DNA of 64,000 nucleotides from Sindora glabra. Lineage: Eukaryota > Streptophyta > Magnoliopsida > Fabales > Fabaceae. The notes under the pieces were generated by a model. The model was not told where the DNA came from. It searched no databases and worked only from the letters and a program-made list of their open reading frames with translations. Every line of letters starts with the position of its first letter. The stretch's first letter is position 1. The stretch spans positions 2,307,151 to 2,371,150 of the forward strand of contig CM035235.1 in NCBI GenBank assembly GCA_020226215.1, in the 5' to 3' direction. Below are positions 37,307-50,479 of the stretch, one piece after another. The position numbers were made by a program, and so were the translations under genes.

Positions 37307-37847
37307 TTATTATATAATACCTAAAATATGGCCCTTGAAAACAACGAACAAGGTTCTTAGTCTCAATGCAAACCAGATTCCTTTTCCTATGATAATTCAA
37401 TTATGCTATTCTTTCCTAACTTCTCCAAAAATAAAGCAAAACTAATATATGCTATAACAATCATCAAGTTACCATCACCATACTCAAGCAAAAATAACTT
37501 GGGATGTTAATGTAATATCCTTTTTAATGCCTTGCTTGACATCAAAAATTTAAATAGTAATGGTAAAGTGCATGGTTGTTACTAATGCATCTAGGTGTGT
37601 GTTAGTAATTTATTTATCCTACAATGGAATACTAAAAGCATGATTGATAACATTTTCAAGGTTAGCATCATATAAAACATAAGAATATGGTGCCATAGGA
37701 GGTTCTTCAAAGAAAATTTATAAATTGCTTTCTATAATAAGAAGCTGAGCTGAAAGATTCTCTAAAGTAGGAGATAAAGTTTACTCATTTATTCAAAAGA
37801 AAAAAGGATCAATAGTTAATAGAAATAAACTGAGGAGAGTGATTGTA

Positions 37848-39640
37848 ATGCCACTATACACTAAAATTAGATTAAAAATCAATTTGCTATAAAATAATAC
37901 AGTAAAATGGCACAAACCAGGTCATATCCTTAGTAATCTTTTGATATTATCTTTTTCTATGAATTCCTAACTATATGCAAAGATAAAATGCACAATAAAA
38001 ATGCACAAACAAATAGAAAAATAAATGTAACAAATGCAAATAGAATGAATGCATTATACTAACAGAATATGCAAAATGCTTTGTATTGTATGTAAAATTA
38101 TGTAATAATAGAATACAAAACACAGAATTGGGGGTTTTGTAATTTTAAATTGAATGAAACATTTTAAATAAAATAAAAAGATAAAGTAAATAGTAAGAAG
38201 GAAAATCAATGTAATAAAATAAGTAATTCAAGGAATTTAGATGTCTAATTTGGATTAATCATAAATCAATTATACAGTAATAGAATACAAAACACAGAAT
38301 TAGGGGTTTTGCAATTTTAAATTGAATTAAACATTTTAAATAAAATAAAAACATAAAGCAAATAGTAAGAAGGAAAATCAATGAAATAAAATAACTAATT
38401 CAAGGAATTGAGAGGTCTAGTTTGGATTAATCATAAATCAATTAAGATTTGACTTTTCTAATTAATTCTTTAACCTTAAATTACCTAAAATCTCTATAAT
38501 AATTCATGAATTCTATGCTAGATGATCATTTAATATTTGATTAATTAAGATTAGTTGAATTAAGTAATCATTATAATCCCTAAGTTAGATCAAAATTAAT
38601 TTAATGATAGAATTTAGTTGAACTGAAAAATTAAATTAGAAATCTCTAAATTAATCCTTCAACTTTCTACCCCTATATGTAAAAATCATGATTTATCAAC
38701 TATAATTTGATATCAAAATAACAAAGGATTAAAAATCACTAGAATGAACATCAATTATATCAAATCAATATTCAACATAAATAATTTTAAGAAATTAATA
38801 TAAGTAAATAGGGAAAGAAGGAAATTCATTAAAGAAAGTCTACATTACAAATCATAATCTTATAATTCAGTAGAAGAGAGCCTCAAACTCCATGAATCAA
38901 CTATGAATTTAAGCTTCTGTTAATAAAGAATAAAAGAGAAACAAGAAGAAAAAGAGAAAAATTATGTTGTTGAATCTGTAAAAATCCTTAAATTCTAATG
39001 AGTTCACCCCTTTTATTTCACCTAATTAACCTAAAACCCTACTAGAATTGGATTGTATGTTACTTAGGATTATAATAATATGGCCTTATTAATTTTTAGA
39101 AGCTTAAACATATTTTTAACAAAAAAATTAACTCTAACAGTTACATCTGTGAATTCCCACAGGTTTGAATTCTAACTAATTTAAGACTACTAAAATGAGA
39201 TATTTTAGGTGATCTATAAACATCAAAATTGTAGGCCTAAGTCTTATAAAGAATTGGTCACTAGCTTTGGGTTAATCAAATCTTTATAGTCGCATATATG
39301 ACCTAAAAACTAAGATGGGCTTAGTTGGGACAAAGACACAGTTTTAATTGCTCAACCATATATGACCTCCAAAACATCTAAACTGGGCTTGGGTTAAAAC
39401 ATAAAAGTTGTATTCTCTCTTTAAGCTTTCTAATAATATAAATATTACATCAATCCAACATTCAAAACTTAAGATATAGTTGAAAAATAGGAAGTATCAA
39501 AATTTAGCATTAATCAAATAAATTTAAAATATTATAAAATCAATTCTAAATTATAAAATAAGGTAAATTCTCTAAAATTAAGTAAATATAACACTTAAGA
39601 GATATAAAATAGGAAAAAATAAAATAGTAAATATTTTTTC
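37848..39640 (-). repeat. Dispersed repeat X (inverted partner of 44757-46365)
   Basis: The reverse complement of this segment aligns with 44757-46365 over its full length. It shares CCACTATA near 37856, the region around GATAATATCAAAAG, long matches through the AATTCATGAATT region (38495-38520), and the GGTCATATATG block near 39300. Composition and layout (TATA-like start, T-rich leader) suggest an LTR or 5' leader of a gypsy-type element, but I see no clear ends or target duplication. No open gene is present. Confidence 0.7.
38106..38449. repeat. 172-bp tandem duplication within repeat X
   Basis: The unit starting TAATAGAATACAAAACACAG at 38106 repeats from 38278, about 95 percent identical, ending near 38449. 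The partner repeat at 44757-46365 has only one copy of the unit, so the duplication happened in X after the two copies separated. Confidence 0.88.
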
Positions 39641-40429
39641 ATTGGAGAGTTAAAAAAAAGAATAAGAAAAAAAACTTACATGTTAATAAAGGGTTCTCCC
39701 CTGTAAGACAGCATTAACATTCAAAGTGTCTTTAAGATTTTCTCTTACTACTATGCTAAGAAGAAAATTAAGTTAATTTGATTCTATGAACCAAATGTCA
39801 CTTAAGACCTTAGCTTATCGTCCTAAATATTTTGCAATTTAGCACTAGTCACACACCATAGGAAAGATTTAGAATTAATCTTAATGTTTTTGGAATTAAC
39901 AATGACTTGTTATTACCCATATGGACCTAATTTATGAAACATTCCATAACATGGGTTAGACCACCATTATTCTTAATTCCATAAAGTGGAATTAATCTTA
40001 TTCCACTCGATGTTTTATTATTTGTTTCCTTCTTAAAATGAATTGGCCAAATTCATTTCAAACAAAATAATCCCATTTTGATTGATCAATCACTTATAAT
40101 CCCATTTTGATTGATCAATCACTTCACATAATTTTTAATTAAATATTTCAAATTTACCTTTAAAACTATTATTATTTACAATGGTGTCACTTTGGATAAA
40201 TATAACACACATATATATTAAGGGCATTAACTTTATACCTAATAATTTATTAAAAGGTCTATTAATCACTCAAACTCATTTCCAACCATCTTTAAAGCCA
40301 TAAATATTGATATCTTGGTGAATTAACAATAAATATTTCCTTGGGTAATTTTGAAGTACCTACATCATTACTAATAAAGTACCCAAAACTATTAGCAAAT
40401 TTTGTTTCATTTGTATTAATGATTCAATT
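39641..40429. other. Intergenic DNA left of copy B
   Basis: No gene or element is recognised. A 29-bp tandem duplication (TCCCATTTTGATTGATCAAT at 40071 and again at 40100) is present. This stretch may be the copy-B equivalent of DNA lying before the start of the window. Confidence 0.5.
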
Positions 40430-41078
40430 ATCATTTATGTACATTTAATATAACAAAAAATCCATGATATAATATATTATCAATCATGATACCTAACAAA
40501 AATTCATTAATATAATTAATGAATTCTAATGATTTATTATTGTTCAATTTTTATATGGAATAAATTATGTTCCATTAGAAAGAACTTTATTAAATGTATT
40601 AGATAATAATCTAAGCATGATTATGTTAAAAACTATAATTATCTAAACTTTTTAATAAGTAATGCCTATAAGTATAAACTCATGATCTTTGAACTTCCTA
40701 AGTATTTTTATTAATATTTTGCACAATATTCTTGTGGCATTATATCATCCTCTTAATATTAATAATACAATAATAGCTTCATAAATGTTCTTTATAAAAA
40801 AAATTATAGCATGCATTATATAAAAATTAGTACAAACTATAATCACCACCAATGTGGTTGCAGTCATTACTTTATCATAAAAGTCAGTGGTTTGATATAA
40901 AAGGATGTCAATCTATGGCTAATAAAAGGGCGAAAGACTCTTAAGACTACTAATGCTTTTATAGGGTTATGATAATAGACTTACCCTTTGAACAGTAATT
41001 ATAATTTAAATTGAACATTTTACAATAAAGGAGTGCTTTAATGATAATGCTCAGGGAGGATGTTAATGATTGTTTCCT

Positions 41079-41130
41079 ACTCTCTTTCTCTTTCTCTTTC
41101 TCTTTCCCCCTCTCCCTCTCTCTTTCTTTT
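41079..41130. repeat. CT-rich microsatellite (CTTTCT)n
   Basis: Six-base CTTTCT-type units followed by CCCTCTC runs. The corresponding position of copy A (about 690-710) has a short T-rich run instead, so the expansion is specific to copy B. A minus-strand open stretch reading RERERE-like residues is a product of this microsatellite. Confidence 0.85.
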
Positions 41131-41799
41131 AGAAAAAAAATAAATAAATAGTATAAATTATAATCATATAATATAGTCATAAGAAATTTCATATAAAATG
41201 ACACATATATCAAACAAATAGAACTCTCCCTCTTCATTTTCAAAATTATTCCTTTTCGACTTCATTCATACATTACTTGAGTGCATCTTATGTTTAATAA
41301 CATACAATAATTCACTTTTGCATGAATTAAACACCTAATTTTAATTTCTAAAAGCATTGTAACCAATAATTGGATATAATATATGGATTCCAATCACAAA
41401 ACAACCATATATGAAATATTTTGCAAAACAATAATGGCATCTTTCAAGAGCTAATAAATTTAGAAGTGGCAAAGATTCATGGCGATAAAAAAAATCAATG
41501 GTTATCCCACTACAAGGACTCTTTCTCCTTGATCACTTAAAAGATGAAGGCATGTGTTGTGGAAATGAATAATGTCATTCTCAATAAGAAGAACTCAGGC
41601 TACTAGTGCAGAAGTAATGTCTATACTTTTTGCCAAAAAAAAAAAAAGAATACAGCAAATGCAATGCTCGTAAAGGTTAGGAATAATCACACCAAGATTG
41701 CAACACTAATTGTTGTTACCACTATTATAGGTAGAGAAAGAGCTACCAAACATCAACTTTTTGGTGATTGGTGGTGCTTCTAATGGAAAATAGATAAAG

Positions 41800-42355
41800 G
41801 TGATTAAATATTTCTAAGCTGCTTTTAATCGACTAACTAAACCTAAAGTTAGTTAGTTAAGAGTGATTAATATGTTATTATTAGTTGAAAACATAAAAAA
41901 AATTATAAATTTTAGGTGGTCAGTTAATTATAGGAATAAAATTCTTAACTGCAATAAATCGACTTAATCGAAATATATGTTAATTTGTTTGGTTAAAAGT
42001 TCATACTTAATGTTCCATTGATCATTTTTGTAATTGAATACCTAATTACTTTTTATTATAGTTATATTAATGAAAATATAGTGTTAAGATGTATTTATAA
42101 ACTAATTTTAACCATTAAATCAATTTATTTAGGTATTTTTGAAAAAAAATTCCAAATTTTAATTCAACTTAAATCAAACTTAACTTATCAAAATTGAATT
42201 CATTGATTAAATTTGATTAAGGTTATATAATCAATTTGTTTTAGTTGAAAAAAAAGCACACTCACATTTAAGAGTGATCAGTTATAAAAATAGTTTAAAC
42301 CACCATTAACTAACTAATGATCGCCTCGAAAAATAGAGACCATTTAGGTTTGTAA
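41800..42355. mobile_element. Unclassified 0.56-kb insertion specific to copy B
   Basis: Copy A reads continuously from AGATAAAG to GTGAAGGATTTTGCAT near 1556-1584. Copy B has about 556 extra bases at the same place. The extra DNA contains a local hairpin (CTAACTAA..TTAGTTAG near 41834-41860) and a related CTAACTAA stretch near 42309, which may be decayed terminal inverted repeats. No coding region is seen. It is probably a MITE, but the family and target duplication are unclear. Confidence 0.55.
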
Positions 42356-43420
42356 AAGTGAAAGATCTTGCATATATGTGTCAAGTGTTTTGACCATTGT
42401 TGTTATTCTAAAATAATAATAATAATTAAATATCTTAATAAATTATTCAGAAATATATGAATGTTTTTGAATAATAATTTAATAAAAGTTATCTTTTACG
42501 AAGTTATTGTTTTGATGATGACACATTAACTATTTTTATTAATAACACTTATATTAGTCTAATATATTCACATTTAATTTTTTTCAATTCTTTTTTCTCT
42601 TTATTTTTTAATTATTTTAAGCTTTAAATTCAAAAAACTTCATTCCTACTACTTACTTATTCTCAAAATTCAAAATTTGAAAGTAGTATGTTCATTTTTT
42701 CTCTGAAATTTGCAATAAACACAATCACATTTTTTATGTTACTATTCTCTAGTCAAATTTATAATATCTAATTTTATTTTTTTCTCCGACATATACCATC
42801 TATTATTGCAACTTCTTTTCCTTTCTATATTGATTCTATCTTTTATTATCGTAAGCTAAAATCTAATATATCTTTTCAAAAAGCCTTTATTTCTAATTTT
42901 TTTCATTATCACACTCTAAAAGATATAAGATATCAATGAAGTTAGAATAGATAGATGTGAATTTTCGATTATAATAAATTAAACTAAAGAAGATTAGCAC
43001 TAGTTTTTTCTAAATGAATAATATACTATTTTTTTAAGATGAATAATACACCTAATCTTAATTTGTCATGCTTTAAGATCCAACTTCAACTAGAATATTT
43101 AACATGATATTTGGATCATTAGACTAATCACAAATGTCTAGCAAGAAAATTTTGTGATATGTAAACCATCTAAAAGCTTACATGGGATATTCATAAAAGT
43201 GAGAGCAAAATTAAAGTGAAATTCTATTTTTAGTTTTATTTTAAAAAAATTAACATGATATGTAATTCATAAAGTAATAGAAATTTTCATTTTCTTTTCC
43301 TTTCCTTCTTAATTCTTTTTCAACATAACAATTCACTAGCTTAAATTTTTTTGATATTTTTACAAACTACTATTCTTAGCTATCCAACATCAAATATACA
43401 TAAGCATTATAATATTATAA

Positions 43421-43920
43421 TGCAAGAATTAATTTCTATGTTCAATAATTTCCCAAATCTTGGCTTTAAATTGCAACATAAGATGGATGAAGGTAAAGAA
43501 CTCAAATATGTTATCATAAAGAATTATGTAATTAAATACCTAGAGTTTAAGATTTTATTTGATATTGAATTCTTTGATTCTCCAAATTTCTACAAAACCA
43601 TTTGATCAACAAAGTTACAAGATTGGTTCTACTTCTACTATAACCACCGTGATTCTTACTTTAAGAGTAATATCTGAGTACCAATGAGATAACACAAACT
43701 AGGATTAGGTTACTAAAGTTATGGGATCTCATTAAATTTATTGGGTTAGGTCATGGATCCTACCCATCACAAGACCTATATATAACTAACCCACATTTGA
43801 GTCATAATACCATATAAAGCCCAATTCTATTTGTCACTTTTATTTAAAATCAATAAAACAAAAATTAGCATTAATTATCAATTATAAATTAATGAGATGC
43901 CCACATTAAAATTTCTAACA
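43421..43920 (-). repeat. 3' LTR of the copia-type element (left on the plus strand)
   Basis: 500 bp, starting TGCAAGAATTAATTTC and ending AAATTTCTAACA on the plus strand. The open stretch at 43351-43605 that overlaps it is LTR sequence, not a gene. Confidence 0.88.
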
Positions 43921-44756
43921 ATCTTCTACTTAGGCCTACATTTATAAAAATTTATAAATGATGACTCCTTAAAAAGAATTAATATTAAAAATAGTATTAT
44001 CTCAACTTAGGTCCAATTGAAATCATAATCGTTCAACAATACTAAATATTATATCTAAAGTGAGATTAATACAAAGCACATTGAATGCTGACACCTCACT
44101 AATCAAGTGATTAAATATAATATGTATAACAAAATTTACATTATCTTAATGTGACTGAATGTAAAGTTCACACAATGGTCTCAGCATCCACCTAAGATAT
44201 CTTATAAGAATCAATATTCTTAATACATTAATGAGATAGGATCAAAATGTCTCTATTCACAATCATAAGACTCAATCATGAGACTAAATCTGGATGTCTC
44301 TACTTTCATGTCATAACCAAAATGTGCATAATATATGGTGAAGATATAAATATCTTATTATGAGTATTTTACTCAAACATTTCATAGGATATCAATGAGT
44401 TCATATTAACAAAACTTCAACTAATCCAAGACTCCAAAAAAAGGCTTAGAAAAATTGACTTTATTTACATCATTATACTTTATATTTACCCTTAAGCCTT
44501 CTAGTTAGTGGATCCATGAGTATATGATTTATGAAAAATTAAGTAATATACACATGTATTTTCTCGTACAAAAATAGATACTTTAATTTGAAGTCCTTTA
44601 TACAAGCAAATTTATTATTGTTGAAAGAAAATCCATAATAGTAATTTTATTGCAACGTAAATCTAGTTAAAGCCAGAAAACCCTTAATCTTGCTAACTTG
44701 ATAAGGAATTTATTACATACGATATACCCTACCTTTTAATGGAGGTTTAATGAGAA

Positions 44757-46365
44757 AAATATTTATTATATTATTTACTTTTATTTTATATCTTTTAATG
44801 AGTTACACATGCTTAATTTCATAGAATTAGCTTTATTTTATAATTTAGGATTTATTTTACAATATTTTAAATTTATTCAATTAATACTGGATTTCAACAT
44901 TATTTCTATTTTTTGCTATATTTTGGATTGTGGATATCAGATTGAAGTTATTTTTATACCATTAGAAAGCATAAAGAAAGACTACAACTTTGGTATCTTG
45001 GTTAAAGCCCAGTTTAGAATTCTTTAAGCCCTTATTTAGTTAAGAAACTAAAGCTTTATCTCTGTCCCAACTAAGCCAGCCTTGATTTTTGGGTTATATC
45101 TAGAGTTATAGAGGTCTAATTAATATGAAACTAGTGCTTAGATCCCCAAAAGACCCAACTCTACAATTTTATGTTTATGGATTACCCAAATTGCCTTGTT
45201 TTGATAGTCTTAAACTGGTTAGAAATTAGACTTACAGGAATTTACTATCATAACTATTAAAGTTAATTGCCTTGTAAAAAATAAGTCTAGGCTTTTAAAA
45301 ATTAGGAAAACCTCATTTTTGTAATCCTAAGAGATATATAATCCAAGTCCAATAGGATTTTAAATTAATTAGGTCAAATAAAAGGAGAGAACTTATTAAA
45401 CATAAAAGACTTTTACACATTCAATAAATAACTTTTCTTTTCTTCTTCTCCTAACTTTTATGTTTTCTAGCTATGGAATGCTAATTTTATAGTTAATTCA
45501 GAGGCTTTTCCACCAATTTATAATATTATAATTTGTAATGTTAACTTTCTTTAATTAATTCTCCTTTTTCTCTAATTACTTGTATTAATTTCTTAAAATT
45601 ACTTGTGTTAAATGTTGATTTAATATAATTGATGTTCATCCTTATGATTTTTAATGTTTTTGCTATTTTGATGTTAAATTGTGGTTGGTAAACCATGGTT
45701 TCACACATTGAGGTAAAAGGTTGAAAGATTAATTTAGAAGTTTTTAATTTAATTTCTCAAATCAACTAAATTCTATCTTTAAATTAATTTTGATCTAACT
45801 TAGGAATTATAGCAGTTACTTAATTCAACTAATCTTAATAAATTAAATCCTAGATGATAATCCAACATAGGATTCATGAATTATTGTAGGGGTTTTGGGT
45901 AATTTAAAGTTAAAAATTTAATCTAAAAAAGTTAAATATCTAATGATCCATGATTAATCCAAACTAGAGCATCTTAATTCCTTGAATCGGTTGCTTCATT
46001 ATATTAATTTTCTTCTTTATTATATTGATCTTATGTTTTGTTTAATTTAGTTTAGTTATTTTGATTTTGAATTAAATTCCCTTAACTCTTGATTCTATGT
46101 TTTGCATTCGTATAGCATACTATATTTTGCATTTTATTAGATTTTTGTATTGCATACTAGTTTACTTCTATTTTGCATCTATTTTCACTTTGTTTCTATA
46201 TTATTTTGCATTTGTTCTTGCATTCCATTTTTGCATTCTATTAGTAAATTATAATAAAAGATAATATCAAGGGATTATTAGGAGTATAACTTGATTTGTG
46301 CCACTATACTACCCTATTTTAACAAACTAATTTTTTATCTAATTTTGGTGCATTGTGATGTGCTA
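44757..46365 (+). repeat. Dispersed repeat Y (inverted partner of 37848-39640), nested in the copia-type element
   Basis: The reverse complement of repeat X over about 1.6 kb, roughly 80 percent identical by eye. Read on the plus strand it has a TTATATCTTTTAATGAG start, a T/C-rich leader near 45420-45480, and ends near TTTTGGTGCATTGTGATG. The open stretch 44809-45027 is inside and is not protein-like. It splits the interior of the copia-type element, so it either inserted later or was captured. Confidence 0.7.
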
Positions 46366-49300
46366 ATTAATGTTGCTATAATTGACTACATAATAATTTC
46401 ATGATACAACATCTCCTAGTACTTATCCAATCACAATTTTATAATCACTTGGATAATTGATAGAAAATTTTTGAGTAACTTATACATGTGAGATCTTTTT
46501 ATCTTCTATAGGTCAGTGTGTAAACAAATATACCATCCAAATACAAAACCTTTTGCAATCTAGAACTACCGACCTAAATCAACAATAGGTTACTTACAAT
46601 CGATGTATATGGGATAACCATTATCACTTAAAAAATGTTTAGGCCTGATAAATTTAATTCTTTTAAATTAATTAACATGAGAGGACACTGACATGTCAGA
46701 CTCTTTTGGTACTAAAATGAAACAAGAAAATACCTTTAAGATCATAGGCCAACCACAAATAATTTTAGGCTTATAAGCCCACTATATATATACTATTGTA
46801 AGCTTACCACACTTTTCTTTTAGGCCACCTTTAACTAGGTTTGATTTAATCATTTTGTCATAACTAACATGTCTTGACCACAATTAATATGATCATACAA
46901 ATCTAAAATTATCTAAATGCCTAAATTTATCATATATTGATCTACACTATTCTTTAAGAAAAATTATAATCTCACTAAAATGAAACATAACTATGTAAAT
47001 AAACATTATTTTCATTTTCAAAAAATTATCTAGCCATCATAAGCAAGTTTAAAAAAATGTTGTAAGAAGAGAGCTTTTGATGAATTACACTTTTTTTTTC
47101 TAAAATAGTTATTAACTACTAACTAACCTAATCTTGAACCTACAAATGTAGTTGAGCATCCTTTAAACATAAAATTATGTTTATTTCTGATTTCTACCTT
47201 TTATAAAATTTAATAATTTCCCATTATCTTAAGACATCTTTAAATAGATCAATCTTATAAAGTTCTAAAGATGACATTAGGGTTTAACTTTGAAATTTTG
47301 AATTTTCAAAAAATATTAAACAACTTTTTCAAATTATATACCCCAAAACATCACAAAATTAGGTTTCATTTACTAAAATTTGTTAACTAATCAAAACAAA
47401 TTTTCACTATTGAAAGTTAATAAAATACTATGTTTTTTGGGATAACATAAACAAAACTTATCTCTAGTTGTAAAACATTTTTCAAGAAATAAACAAAACT
47501 TGGTGCAAAACATTTAGCATATACCAAGTTAGAAAGACCAAAAGTTTATATTTTCATTAAATTGAAACAAGATAAGTAATAAAGTTCATAATAGGCCTTC
47601 ACAGCCTTCTAGTCTCATTGCTAACCACTCTTTCAATTAATGACCCTTTCCCACTTGATCTAGTTTCACATATTTTCCTCATCCAAAAATAGGTCAAGCA
47701 CTTACCAATTTAGGAATGCTTTATTTAATGGTCAGGTCCAAATTGACCACTAAATCAACTCAATTTAAATGAAAACAAATTTTATATTCCAATTTTATCC
47801 TATACTCAAATTCAAACTCATAATGGGTTTTACATTTAAAATTACTAGGAACTAAGCCCTATCAAACACAACATATCCTATTTACCATCTTAAAATTATA
47901 TTTCATAGACATTAAATTTAGGAAAATATTAAAGTCATTCAACCCATGTCAAAATTTTAATCATGCAAAAAATTTCTTCACAAAATTATACTATACAATA
48001 TAAGCTAGTACTACATTAGAAGGACTAATACTAAAAGGCCATTTAAGTCCTTACATATAATACAAGAGTCAAATATAATACTCTTAAAATCTAATACTGA
48101 AGGGTATTTAAAATTCTAAGAATACAATATCTAATCCTACACTCATATTATAACTAACTTACTATATTAATAATGTAATACCGAAAGGTATTTAATATTA
48201 TCAAGATAATTTATCCTTTGTATATTTTTAAACAAATTTTTCCTATTAAAAATTTATACAAATTTTCATATAACTAGTCCCGTGAAGGTTAGTATATAAT
48301 TACATGAAATTTTCATGGTATACTATAAGTATGCAGTAATTCTCAATTAATGTAATAATCTTCCAAAAACGTATTACACTACACAAATAGTTTCCAAAAT
48401 TACTAGAAAAGTTACAATAGGTAGCTTATAGTACAAGAATTACCTAGGAAAAATTTTAACTTAAAATTAAATTAAATAAAAACTTAAACAACTAAGCAAA
48501 AATTATCATAAAATATTTTTATTTTAAAAAATTATGAAAAATTACCCAAAATTACATGCTTGGAGAGTGAAGTACAATAGTGTGTGCACTATCACCAACT
48601 GTCACCTACAGGATGGTCCGTAGCTCTCATGCACTAGTTATATGGCTGGGTGACACATGCAGTGCACTATTCATTTTTTTCCCCAACAAATGGTATCTAT
48701 GGGTCTATATTCTAACTCAATTTCCACCTATTAGGAACTTGATTGTTCCTAGCTAATTTCAACACAATTTTTCACAGAAATTTAGCCTAGAATTTTTGCT
48801 CCAACCTCTTATAGCCTAGTAAACTGATATTTATCCCAAAAATCATATCTTTTATAAATTTTCAATTTTTGAAAGATGTAATTGTAAAGGTGGCGGTTCT
48901 ATAAGCAGCTTTATACATATCTTATAATGTTTTACAAATACCATTATCCCCATATAACCCAATTTTCAACTGCTTATTACTAGCTCTTAATCCTTTTTAA
49001 TTTACATGGCATAATATAGAATTGTTCCTAGCTGATTTCAATATAATTTTTCACATAAATTTAGCCTAGAATTTTTGCTCTAAACCTTCATAGCCTAGTA
49101 AATTGATATTTATCCCTAAAATCATATCTTTTATGAATTTTTAAATTTTTGAAAGGTGTAATTTAGAAGTGGCAATTCTATAAGTAGCTTTTTACATATC
49201 TTATAATGTTTTACAAATATCATTATCCCTATATAACCTAGTTTTCAACTACCTATTGCTCTCTTTTAATCCTTTCTAATTTACATAGCACAATATAGAG

Positions 49301-49971
49301 CTTTTTCGGTATAATATTGATAGTTCTGACATTGTTCATACTGGGTTTTCCAAATTTTTTTATGTTTTAAGCAATTTAGATTTTATGGTTTTGCTATAAT
49401 TTTCTACTAAGTTTTAAACTCTTATGAGTACTATATCATCATCCATTAATTTTAAATACTATTCCTACACATAGAAACATATAAGTAAATGTTCATAATA
49501 GAGCATATAACATGCAAAATTGGCAACAAGCACATTAAATCAAGCCATTGACTAAACAGATAATAAGCCATTTAGTAATGACAAAGGCATAAAGGCAAAC
49601 AATTAAGCCAAAACGCATGTACAACAATATTCATAACTTACTGCACCAGATTTATTCCAAACAACATGCAAACTACATATATTCATAATAATAAATTGAA
49701 TAAATATAGAAGTTTACTTCAACAGACTAAGAATATCATATTCAATTTTCACCTAATTGTAACGAGTACATAATTAGAGTGTGTATGCATATTTCATGGT
49801 GAATCAAGCAAATACTTTAATGTAATTGCCTAAAATACTCAATGCAATGTAAATATGCCATTAAAATAAAAAAATTGGCATAGAGAAAGTAACAATAATT
49901 TGCTAAATTGCAACATAATTATTCCAAATTCTCAACTACAATTTAAAGCCAAACCTAGCTTTAATACCAAT
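46366..49971. other. Interior of the copia-type element without genes
   Basis: I see no gag, protease, integrase or RT blocks on either strand across 3.6 kb. The only structure is the duplication at 48742-49299 and the PBS at about 49952-49969. Confidence 0.6.
48742..49299. repeat. 279-bp tandem duplication
   Basis: The unit beginning ATTGTTCCTAGCTAATTTC (48742) repeats from 49021 as ATTGTTCCTAGCTGATTTC and runs to a CATAGCACAATATAG end near 49299. Identity is about 90 percent. It includes the phrase TTTAGCCTAGAATTTTTGCT in both copies. No function is recognised. Confidence 0.85.
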
Positions 49972-50479
49972 TGCAAGAATTAATTTTAATGTACAATAAT
50001 TCCTAAATCTTGGCTTTAAATTACAGTATAAAATGGATGAAAACAAAGAACTCAATTATATTATTATAAGGAATCATGTAATTAAATACCTAGAGTTTGA
50101 GATTTTATTTGATATCGAATTCTCTAATTCTCTAAATTCCTCTAAAACCAATTGATCGACAAAGTTAAAAGATCAATTCTACCTTTACCATAACCATTTT
50201 TTATTCTTACTCTATGAAAAGAATAATAATGTCCAATTACTAATGGGGCAACACATACAAGGGTTAGGTTACCAAAGCCAAAGGACCTCATTAAATATAT
50301 TGGATTGGATCATGGATCCTACCCATCATAGGATCCATATCTAACTAGCCTACATTTAGGTTATAATATCATATAAGGGCCAATTCTATTTGTCACTTTT
50401 ATTTAAAGCCCACTTAATAAAATTTAACATTATTTATTATTTATAAATTAATGAAAAATTCACATTAAAATTTCTAACA
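49972..50479 (-). repeat. 5' LTR of the copia-type element (right on the plus strand)
   Basis: 508 bp, partner of 43421-43920. The PBS immediately to its left on the plus strand fixes the orientation of the element as minus. Confidence 0.88.

Larger units (their letters stand above)
19400..37840. repeat. Diverged tandem array of about 1.2-1.3-kb units, interrupted by four insertions
   Basis: Blocks recur in the same order. One anchor is TTTCAATAATGATCAGC (20814), with relatives at 22038, 23369, 30728 and 31747. A second is a CCATTAGTAGAGG-like block (22440, 23773, 31056). A third is a CATTATTTACAAGG-like block (21797, 23140, 25800, 31510, 32815, 35590, 36940). Spacings are about 1.0-1.35 kb once the insertions at 23932-25360, 25971-27251, 27304-30692 and 33214-34659 are subtracted. 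Units share perhaps 60-70 percent by eye. No intact gene is visible. On the minus strand, units at about 20.7-21.2 kb and 22.0-22.4 kb have related open pieces with no family I recognise. Possible origins are the long 3' region of a Tat element, a tandemly repeated dead gene, or an old satellite. Confidence 0.55.
43421..50479 (-). mobile_element. Non-autonomous Ty1/copia-type LTR element, 7.06 kb, TATAA target duplication
   Basis: The direct LTRs are at 43421-43920 (500 bp, 3' LTR) and 49972-50479 (508 bp, 5' LTR). On the minus strand they start TGTTAGAAATTTTAATGTG and end AATTAATTCTTGCA. Next to the right LTR, minus strand, lies TGGTATTAAAGCTAGG, a decayed tRNA-iMet PBS. Next to the left LTR lies GTAGAAGAT, the PPT. 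The element is flanked by TATAA on both sides (43416-43420, 50480-50484). Copy A has an empty site near 2690-2700. LTRs differ by roughly 15 percent, so the insertion is old. The 6-kb interior has no recognisable gag or pol and contains repeat Y and a 279-bp tandem duplication, so it looks like a large derivative without genes. Confidence 0.88.

Noticed and set aside
41079..41130. CT-rich tract as a CRISPR or regulatory repeat
   Set aside because: Simple microsatellite expansion without spacers or dyad repeats.
49952..49971. tRNA gene-like sequence
   Set aside because: It is the PBS of the copia-type element, only complementary to the end of a tRNA; no cloverleaf was seen anywhere in the window.
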